Shown here: positions 56,488-64,000 of the stretch, one piece after another
Position numbering within the stretch: position 1 is the first letter of the stretch
Layout of the letters: the number at the start of each line of letters is the position of its first letter
Assembly: GCA_013368375.1 (NCBI GenBank)
Contig: JAACJP010000047.1
Location: 124,001 to 188,000 of the forward strand
Source of the DNA: Tricholomella constricta
Lineage: Eukaryota > Basidiomycota > Agaricomycetes > Agaricales > Lyophyllaceae
Reading direction: 5' to 3'
Length of the DNA stretch: 64,000 bases
The notes under the pieces: model-generated
Seen by the model: only the letters and a program-made list of their open reading frames with translations
Told to the model about the DNA's origin: nothing
Database searches by the model: none
Made by a program: the position numbers and the translations under genes

Positions 56488-57376
56488 TCAAGAATGCTGA
56501 ACCCTGGCCACAAAAGTCAGCGTCTTCGCGATACTCAACGTGGAAAAACATACTGAATGAAGTAACGTTGATCAGTCGCGACGCAGTTCCCTCCATGGGC
56601 GTTCTGCGTCGCCTGGCAGTTAAAGGCCACGTTATCGAGCGTATCAGCCTGCGCGCACGAGTTAATTCGATATATATCCATTTCAAGTGCATCGCGGAGC
56701 CTCGTACCCAGTTCGTCCTGCAGTAAGATACGGGCCCGATGTCTTGATTCAAGAAGAACGACTTGCAGCTGCTGTACGTCATGACGACAGTGTTGTTCGT
56801 CTAGTTGCTTGTGTTCAGCGAAAGTATCATTGTCGACGGCTAAATTGCACTTACGCCTGTGCCAACTGAGAATATGGCCCCTGCAGAGATGTGAGCGAGC
56901 GGTCGAAAAGTCATTGATCGGTTGACACACCTGTATTCTGACTCTCATATCGCAGAGCATTGGCGATGACATTGCACTCGTTCGGGTCAGGTCCTCCACC
57001 AGATGGAAGGAAGCAGTTCCTATTGCCTGAAGACATTCTTCAGCGCGCCTTCAAGAAAACACATATTACAATGTAGACGTACAGGGGACTGCGCAAAGAT
57101 TCGTCTGGCGCGCTTCCAATTCCGCCCGTGGCTGGAGACTGGCTTCGGGGCATGTCGCAATCTCAACCTTGACGTTGCGGTCTTTCCCGATGAAGGACTC
57201 GGTCATCGTCACTTGACCTGGGCACACTGCACCTGTGACAGAATTCAATCTTGAGAAAATAGTTGTGAGCGACTGTCCGCCGTCATACCAGCTGCGATTT
57301 CACGCTCCACGGGGGAAGCGATGACGGCAGATAGCGCTGCGAAGACAGCTAGACCAGCGAAGATTGAAAAGCGCAT
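56488..57376 (-). CDS. small secreted Cys-rich protein, tandem family copy C
   Basis: Start at 57376 with signal peptide MRFSIFAGLAVFAALSAVIA, then GAVCPGQVTMTESFIGKDRN, CPEASLQPRAELEARQTNLC, NRNCFLPSGGGPDPNECNVI, ADALRYESQNT, GPYSQ-type exon border then TNNTVVMTYSSCKSFFLNQD, IGPVSYCRTNW and ADTLDNVAFNCQATQNAHGG, ending NCVATDQRYFIQVQHS at 56488. Nearly identical to copy A, including introns, so A and C shared sequence recently by duplication or gene conversion, although B lies between them. Intron borders are kept and no internal stop was found; the short exon coding GAIFSVGTG in copy A has the equivalent GG/GCCATATTCTCAGTTGGC here. Function unknown; secretion inferred. Confidence 0.8.
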
Positions 57377-57422
57377 TTCTGTAGCAGGGGATGCTGAGGA
57401 GAGGCCCCAATATCTGAGGCGA

Positions 57423-57429
57423 CTTTATA
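57423..57429 (-). promoter_or_regulatory. TATA box of copy C
   Basis: TATAAAG on the minus strand, 47 bases upstream of the ATG, aligned with copies A and B. Confidence 0.6.
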
Positions 57430-57895
57430 GGCCCAGTGTTGAGTCAGTATGACCTATGCTTTTGAACGCATCTTGCTTTCTCTACATCCCAGGATGGGAT
57501 GGAAGTCCCGCAACGATGCCAACGCAGTTTCGTAATGGACGTTGTCAATCAAAGACCAGGAGCTATGCTTGTGAACGCATCCCAGGACGGGATGGAAGCC
57601 CCGCGACGATGCACATGCCTATCCTCCTACACTGTCCGTTAACAGGGGTCTTTGTAGCGATGTGATTCAATCACATACCGAAACAGCAGAGGCCGCAGGC
57701 AGGCCTACTAGGACGAGGTCATGCTCGACAAGCTCGGAAAGCCTCAATATGTTGAAAAGGTCCAATTCCTCGATCCTTTGACTGTGTTCAAAGTCATATG
57801 AAAATAAATATACCCTTTCAACAATTTTCGGGTCTTTCAGTCGAGATGTCAGATACTGCACCCGGTGGACCACCGTCTACGGAAGCTTTCTTTTT

Positions 57896-57913
57896 GCGGG
57901 CTCATGAGCCCGC
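57896..57913. repeat. 18-bp perfect palindrome, copy C
   Basis: Same sequence GCGGGCTCATGAGCCCGC as at 51304, carried along by the segmental duplication. Confidence 0.75.
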
Positions 57914-58180
57914 ACATCGTATGGCAAACCTTTTGATCGTGGAGCGTCGGATTCGTGATCCAACGGGCAGCCCGACGATATTGTGATGTGGTGATCGTCG
58001 TCGCGCGCTTTTCAACATTTTAGCAAGTCATGCCTGGGTATCCAGGTCCTGCAATTCCTCTAGGCAACATTAGTCGAGCACACGTAGAAGAGAGACTGAT
58101 CTTTTGTCGCTTATGAGTCCGAGAGGAAGGGTGTCACGGTGTACGTCTGGTATATTTGTGCGAGCGTTTGAGAGGCAGAC

Positions 58181-58219
58181 TGTTGTCTAAAAGTAGATCG
58201 GATCTACTTTTAGACAACA
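58181..58219. repeat. perfect inverted repeat, 19-bp arms, 1-base centre
   Basis: The left arm TGTTGTCTAAAAGTAGATC (58181-58199) is the exact reverse complement of the right arm (58201-58219). The equivalent place in copy A (about 51575-51600) has a version of the right arm only, so the left arm is new in copy C. Confidence 0.9.
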
Positions 58220-59290
58220 ACGCATCAGAAAGAGCGCAGGCACATCATGAGTAGCTACGCGCTCTTCTCACCAGCTTCGCGCCTCAGATAGGTCCATACG
58301 AACACATAAGATGATGGCGAGAAAGACGGAGAACTGATAGACATTCCCAGCTACGGGGTGACTCAGATACTGCAATACCACGGCTGGGCAAATTGTGCGT
58401 GATACTAGTCGAAGGACACCTACTACAGTTCATCTGATACATTACCTAACATCTGGGTTGCATATGGACACAGATACACAGTTGATTCTTGAGATCTAGG
58501 TATGTGGTGCTGAAGATTGAATGAGAATGTGGACTGCGTGTCAATTTCAGGATGACTCTTACTGACCTCCAACCTTTCCACCTGCAAGTGGTCGAACGAC
58601 GATAATGATCCCTAAAGGCTGCCGTCCTTTATCCGCCATCTTCTTCGCTCCCACTCCGCTCCCCAGGTATCTAGACACCGACCCAGAACTTGATCTCCGC
58701 GACACACCATCTGAGTACTGGCCCAATCGTCCCAATACGGCCATTAAACGTAAATCTTGAAGGGGACTCGCCGCGTCGCTGCGATCATACCTTTGTGTCA
58801 TGGAATACGCCACGAAACCCGATGCGGCGGCGGGTTTCGAGGACGGTTCTTCCATTTATGGTGTCAGAACTCGGTAGCGCGGAGCGTCGACCTTCCAGTG
58901 TTGATCAATTTTGGATGCGCATGTCCACCATTTAAGCGATTGACTCGGAGGGTGCAAATTATATACAACTTACTGTGTCGTAATCTCAGCCTGAAGCAAG
59001 GGCTGGCTCCAGATGCGTGTGGGTCTCTCTTCGTGGAATGTCTGTCGTAAACTCTCTCAGGAACCCTGTCAGCTCACTTATGGCATCGACTTACATCTTG
59101 TATCTGCGAATATCAGAAATCCTGTTGGGGCCAAAGCGGACAAGGAACGCGTGCACTGGCAGAATCAATGACTCGTTCTCGTATCCCCACCGGCGGGAAG
59201 ATCTGAGAACCCAAGGACATACCGGAACTTGAGGTACCGATGGATGTTGCATAGGACTGTTCACGTTGGTTTTCACATTTTGGCAGGTAT

Positions 59291-60179
59291 GTATCCAGCG
59301 TGGAAGCACGAGTGATGACAAAGAGCATGCGACGAAACTCGACAGGATGAAGTGGAAAGCCGCTTCTCCTCAACTTGACAAGCGCGAATTGCATTGAAGT
59401 GTAAGTGTCGGTAAAGACAGTCCAGACGCGCGTCTCATATCTGTGTCTCAACGGCAACGTCCCCCTTGGCATGTGTGATCTCTGTCAAGTATTGAATGTG
59501 AACGCCTGGACTTGTACGGCTGGCTGGATATAGACCTGACTTTCTGCACGGCGTTCCATGAGGTTGGCTGATGCGTTGAGACCAACGACGGCCCGGAGAG
59601 ACTCTAGCCAGTGTTGGCCTCTGGTCCTATTCTCGTCGCTTACGTTATCCTTTGCACGTGACCTACGATACATTTGCCTCCGTTTTCTCGTCCACTTCCT
59701 CAGTCGTCTTTCCCTCATCATCGGGACACTGAGGAAGTGAGTTGTATCTTCGGTCATCATTGTTTCTTCATACTTACAGTGAACTCGTAGTTTTACTTGT
59801 CTCTATTCTAGGTATAGAATAAAAGTCGTCTTTCCCTCATCATCGGGACACTGAGGAATTTTACTTGTCTCTATTCTAGGGCCATCAGGTTATGGGCCCC
59901 GCTCTAGATTGATTCAATTCGTTTGCCTCGGTTCCTTAGGCCTCGGCGACTCATCCGAACAATTCAAATCTCCATTGTTACCGCATATAGTCAGGTCTGA
60001 TCAATCACAATCGCCAAATTGTCTCCGTGACGATGCCCGATCCTGACCAAGAGATTGTTCAACCGGCTCAATCCACTTCTTTTATGTCCCGCGCACCACA
60101 CCGACGCGTTGCTTCGAACCCCGTACCTCTGTCTACTCCCCGGATGTCGAGTGGACCATGGCCCGACCAACCTCCTACC
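59291..60179. other. unassigned region before the retrotransposon LTR
   Basis: No family was recognised in the minus-strand frame 59485-59760. Two short direct repeats lie at 59704-59880. Just before the LTR, the frame beginning MPDPDQEIVQPAQSTSFMSR (from about 60031) and ending GPWPDQP resembles a retrotransposon gag N-terminus, but too little is present to be sure. Confidence 0.3.
59704..59880. repeat. interleaved direct repeats A-x-B-y-A-B
   Basis: Block A (GTCGTCTTTCCCTCATCATC and the following 14 bases) occurs at 59704-59737 and 59825-59858. Block B (TTTTACTTGTCTCTATTCTAGG) occurs at 59793-59814 and 59859-59880. In the second occurrence A and B are directly joined, without the 55 bases that separate them in the first. 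Confidence 0.9.
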
Positions 60180-60649
60180 TGTTAGGGGAACTCCCTTTCG
60201 CGCCCTCCGACGCTCACCGATCGTCCCCCCGCCCATGCGATCGCTCCCCCGACCGTTCGCGATCCTGACCCCCGACGCTCCGACCCAAGCGTCGGCGTAC
60301 ATACTTACACACTTCCTGTCATTTCCCATCTCTCCCTGTGTGCGCTCGACGCCGATCCCGACCACCCGACATCCCGACGTCGGCTATCCCCACTCGTGCC
60401 CGTACCCTGAGCCACGAGGATTGGACAGCGTCGGGAACGTGTCCATACATGCGCCGCAGACCATTCCTTGATTATTATGTACAGTACTCGTATATAGTCG
60501 GCCCACTGGCATTGGGGATCCTTAGTCTATTTCTTTCGGATTCCCCTCTGCCAGGTAAGCCCCTCTTTACATTCCTTACTGTACTTAATATAACTTCGGA
60601 TTCCCCTCTGCCAGTACGACTCAGCTCTGCTCGTGAGGTCGCCCTAACA
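60180..60649 (+). mobile_element. long terminal repeat of a Ty3/gypsy element (LTR 1)
   Basis: Starts TGTTAGGGGAAC and ends GTCGCCCTAACA, the expected TG...CA with an 8-base terminal inverted repeat (TGTTAGGG/CCCTAACA). Length 470 bases. It contains GTATATAG near 60489 (possible promoter) and two copies of TCGGATTCCCCTCTGCCAG exactly 60 bases apart (60536 and 60596). Homology with the second LTR copy continues 3' of the LTR end (GCAGAATAG and onwards), which shows that the internal region lies to the right. Confidence 0.85.
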
Positions 60650-61462
60650 GCAGAATAGACTACACCTGAGACCCGGCAAGGCGACCGATCGAGCTCCCGC
60701 GTCGAAACACGTGTCTGCTACACGCAACCCGTCCAATGCGCGTCCGCTCCGATCACCGCCCGAGTCCCGTCTCAAGATGTCCGAATTCGGTGAATTTGAC
60801 ACGCCGTCGCCCCCCCTGCGCTTACGCCAGAAGAGCGACTGGCTAGCCTTGAAACCACGATATCGGCTCTCTCCCACACCCAAACCTCCAACTCGGCCAC
60901 CCTGGACCGCATCTCCTCTCTTTTAGATACCCTCGTTCCGGGGAACCCCTCCGCTGCCTCCCCAGCAGCACCTACGACCCCCTCAGCGCTGGCGCAACCC
61001 TTGCCGACGCCCCCTCCCCCTCCGCGATCGGGATCGCACATTCGACCGTCGCCTCCCCCGATCTACGATGGCGCGCGATCGGGTGGACGCGCCTTCTGGA
61101 ATGCATGTCAGCTGTACTTCTCGTTGACCACCGGGCAGTTCCCCGATGACCACGCCCGGATCAGTTGGGTGCTGTCGTTCATGCAGCACGGTCGCGCCGC
61201 CGACTTCGTCAGTCGCGTCTTTCAGTACGGATTGGTGAAGCGCGCGTTCCCAGCCTGGAGCGACTTCGCATCGAACTTCGAGAAGGAGTTCTTCCTGTTC
61301 GACGAGGTCGCCGACGCCGCACTCACCCTCGAGTCGACGGTGATGTGCACCCCCTTCGGCTGGCCACCGATGCGACGTCCTGACCACAGTAAACTGCTCA
61401 AAGATGCACGCGACAGTATCGACCGACTCGCCAACCAACTCGCCGACCAACTCCCGACCTAA
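60650..61462 (+). pseudogene. 5' leader and gag fragment of the gypsy element, frameshifted
   Basis: After the leader (60650-60777) gag starts MSEFGEFDTPSP at 60778. The natural continuation, TPEERLASLETTISALSHTQ with a heptad pattern typical of gag N-termini, is one base out of frame because of the seven-C run at 60810-60816. From about 61001 the frame is clear: IYDGARSGGRAFWNACQLYF, SLTTGQFPDDHARISWVLSF and MQHGRAADFVSRVF. This is the retrotransposon gag core that forms the capsid shell around the RNA. It continues to a stop at 61462; no protease, reverse transcriptase or integrase follows. The element is truncated. Confidence 0.75.
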
Positions 61463-62297
61463 ACGCGACCTACCCATCTCGGCCGACCTCGTTCACGGGC
61501 GCCGGAGATCGGAGTAACCGTGTAGTCACCAAGCGACTACGCACGTTCGTCTGTCAAAACGCCAAACACCCGACTTGGCGCCTTACCCATGACGTACTTA
61601 CCGACAAAAACCACTCCGTCTCCTATTCACGGCACAGATCCGACTAACTCACGGAGTCCCGCAATCGCCGACTGCCCTGACCACGTATCCAATCCGACGC
61701 TGGTATCCGATCAATAACGCGCCACACTCGACTTGTCCTCAGAAACGCACCGCGCGGCACCAGACTTGGCGACAACCTAACGTGAAACGCCTGCATGGTC
61801 GCACTAAGAGTCGGTGATTTGGCTTTACCATATAAACAAACCCCATGTAGTACCTACTGTCCCCCCCCAGTGAATTATAGCCCGTATTTTCCCTCACGTT
61901 CAGAGTTAATAGCTCAAAAACCATCGTCTCCGTCGTCACCGAACCGTCCTCATCGTATAAACCCGTCGCAAACCGCCGTAACTGTCGCCACTGTAGTAAA
62001 TCTAGTAAACCGCCGTATCTGTCCGCTCGTAACCGCCGCCCGAACCCGTGAGTTCTCCGTTTTTTTAGCATCGTTCGTCTCGTTGTCGCGTCACCGACAT
62101 CAACAGTCGCGTCACCGACCGGTTCCAGCTGGGAACTATCGCATACCATCGCACTCGTCGCATCGTCGTCGGTTCGACTAATATCGAGTCGGGTCGTCTT
62201 AACCTTCGTCCAAACCATCCTTTTAGCCCTGCACACTTGCGTGTTTGGGAACTTTTAACACTTCTCGCCCCCTATAGTTGTTAGTTGTTTTGTTGTT
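61463..62297. other. unassigned retrotransposon-derived sequence
   Basis: This stretch lies between two gag fragments of different families. It probably includes an LTR or leader of the downstream element, but I could not fix TG...CA borders by eye. No coding sequence was recognised. Confidence 0.3.
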
Positions 62298-63409
62298 GTG
62301 TACAGCACCCACAGGCCTTCTAGCTCTATCATTCTGGAGCCCACCGCGAGGGTTTTAAAAACCACCGCCGAACACGCAACCTTCTTACACTTTTTCGTAA
62401 TAACCTACGACGCGGCGACCATTCCGCCGGAGACTCGACAAGAAACGAGAGCCCGAACCCTTCGTGCCGAAATCCGCGCTGTCTTCGGAGAGGCCGACAC
62501 CGACTCAGAATCCCTCTCCCCGCTCTTTCACTCAGTAACCCCACATCGTGCGATCCACAACAACCTCAGTCCTCTGTTCTATAGCCCTTTATCAGACCTA
62601 CCATCGCCTATCTCGACCGACCGAACCCCGTCTCGTGAACCGACCGCCCGAACCAACTCAGACTCCGACCCCTTTGCGTCGGAACTCCCTACTACCGATC
62701 AAGGAGTAGAATTTAGACTCACTCCCCTATTGCCTACGACACCCGAAACCTCAGATTCTTCCTCACCGTCATATTCCCCCTCTCCGTCCCCTCTTCAGAG
62801 ACCAACACCATCTGTCATGGCACAACCACCGATCGTTATGAAACCAATGCCCGCGCGCGGACAAAGTTCGGCACCGACATTCTCACCCGAACACGCACGC
62901 GAACTACGGCGGTATTTCTCAGACCTGGATCACCTCTTCACCGAATGTAACGTGGTAGACGAACGAGAAAAGAAAATGCACGCCACACGATATACCGATA
63001 TCGATACAGCCGACCTATGGGAACAACTTGAGGAGTTCGCGAACGGCGCACACGACGACTGGCGAAAAGCGATAATGGCACTTTACCCAGGAGCTAGCGA
63101 GGAAAGAAAGTACTCGATGGCCGACCTCAACCACCTGATCAGAGAACGACACCGACTAGGGATCCAATCCAACAGCGACCTCGGAGAGTATTACCGACAG
63201 TTCCTTCCAATCACTCAATTCCTTGTCAGCAAAGACCGACTCTCGAAAAACGAACGCGACCGCCAATTTCGCCGCGCATTCCAGTCCGACTTATGGTCAA
63301 AAATCCATCGCAGACTCGAAATCTTAGACCCGAACCACCACCCAGACGACCCCTACTCCACCGAAAACATTCGCGCGGCGGCCGAACACATTCTCCACGG
63401 AACCAGCGC
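62298..63409 (+). pseudogene. gag of a second gypsy family, interrupted by an LTR
   Basis: Long open frame with a Ser/Pro/Thr-rich N-terminal part (62298-62810). The gag core follows: MAQPPIVMKPMPARGQSSAP (Met near 62817), ARELRRYFSDLDHLFTECNV, EKKMHATRYTDIDTADLWEQ, ALYPGASEERKYSMADLNHL, GEYYRQFLPITQFLVSKDRL and RDRQFRRAFQSDLWSKIHRR. This core is familiar from gag proteins of agaricomycete Ty3/gypsy elements and is unlike the gag at 61001-61462. The coding sequence is cut at 63409, where another family's LTR begins; the frame then runs into the LTR to a stop at 63827. No zinc knuckle or pol is present. Confidence 0.7.
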
Positions 63410-63883
63410 TGTTAGGGGAACACCCGTTCACGACCTCCGACGCTCACCAACTGTTCCCCGACACGTGCGCTCGCTCCTGACCGATCGCGATCCCGACCCC
63501 GACGCTCTGACCCAAGCGTCGGTGTACATATTTACCTTACTCACTTCCTGTCATTCCCCTTGTTTCCCTGTTCATATTCCCGATCACCTGACATCCCGAC
63601 GACGGTTACCATCAGACAGCATCCGGAACCCGCTCATCATTATCACCTGTCATGGTTATCACATGTCATTATTATCACATGTACAGTACACTATGGAGAG
63701 CCTGCCCTCATGTATCACACTTGTATATAGCCGGCCCCCTGGCATCTGGGAATCCTTTACACTATTCTCTTTGGATTCCCCTTTGCCAGGTAAGCCTTAT
63801 TTACCTCGTTACAGTACATCAATATAACTTTGGATTCCCCTTTGCCAGTACGACTGAGCTCTGCTCTAAAGGTCGCCCTAACA
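63410..63883 (+). mobile_element. second copy of the TGTTAGGGG LTR (LTR 2)
   Basis: 474 bases, TGTTAGGGGAAC to GTCGCCCTAACA, clearly diverged from LTR 1. Two internal copies of TTGGATTCCCCTTTGCCAG lie at 63771 and 63830. The sequence after it (GCAGAATAGTG..., 63884-64000) matches the leader after LTR 1, so this is the 5' LTR of a separate element inserted into the gag above, and that element continues past the window. Confidence 0.85.
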
Positions 63884-64000
63884 GCAGAATAGTGTCTCTT
63901 AGAAACCCGACGAAGCCGACCGACCAGCTTCCGCGCCGAAACACGCGTCTGCTACACGCGACCGTCCAACGCGCGCTCGCTCTGATCGCCCGCCCAGTCC

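Larger units (their letters stand above)
56240..59290. repeat. segmental duplication, copy C
   Basis: Begins AAGGCCCATACACAGG and ends near GTTCACGTTGGTTTTCACAT. Its left part (56490-58320) matches copy A closely; its outer parts (56240-56490 and 58260-59290) match copy B. Copy C is therefore the only complete unit when compared with both. Confidence 0.85.

Noticed and set aside
1..64000. tRNA genes, rRNA and CRISPR arrays
   Set aside because: No convincing tRNA box pair, rRNA segment or regularly spaced short repeat array was found by eye; a covariance search would be needed to exclude a tRNA.

Overview
This window is nuclear DNA of a filamentous basidiomycete, most likely an Agaricomycete. 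Genes are densely packed and broken by many introns of about 50-60 bp with GT...AG borders. Protein types typical of mushroom genomes are present: an F-box/LRR protein, a MATA-type HMG-box factor, a GH31 alpha-glucosidase with many introns, an SPT5-like NGN/KOW paralogue, Tnp2-type transposases, Ty3/gypsy retrotransposons and small secreted Cys-rich proteins. No bacterial operons, CRISPR arrays, rRNA or tRNA genes were seen.

Positions 1-22 kb are a core-like block: a WDR24/RTC1 subunit of the SEA/GATOR2 complex (656-4732, minus), a 2,4-dienoyl-CoA-reductase-like SDR (6312-7502, minus), an intronless TDP2-like phosphodiesterase (8305-9240, minus), an HMG-box transcription factor (9716-11253, minus), a uridine phosphorylase of nine small exons (13573-15055, plus), an intronless F-box protein (15285-17339, minus) and a secreted GH31 alpha-glucosidase (17699-21755, plus).

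Positions 22-30 kb hold the most unusual locus. After a small Ala/Pro-repeat gene (22606-23075) there is a mosaic on the minus strand. The two halves of a Pumilio (PUF) RNA-binding domain lie at 23958-24750 and 28669-29421. About 3.9 kb of another gene lies between them in the same orientation: a LIM-LIM/coiled-coil/C1 segment of the type found in fungal Rho-GTPase-activating proteins, without its RhoGAP domain. The C1 exon reads straight into the second PUF half in one open frame. The inserted LIM gene also carries a 73-bp frame-breaking tandem duplication.

Positions 30-49 kb are lineage-specific and mobile: three unknown multi-exon genes (one with five in-phase tandem mini-exons), a WD-repeat protein with predicted membrane segments and a Thr/Ala-rich linker, an SPT5-like gene, a decayed LINE, and an apparently complete Tnp2-family transposase gene whose last codons run into a decayed GH79-like 3' end.

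Positions 49.9-59.3 kb are three tandem segmental copies of a small secreted Cys-rich protein gene (49897, 53402 and 56488, all minus), each with an aligned TATA box and repeated upstream sequence. Positions 59.7-64 kb are nested Ty3/gypsy debris. LTRs beginning TGTTAGGGG and ending CCCTAACA appear at 60180-60649 and 63410-63883. The second one has landed inside the gag of another element family and continues beyond the window.
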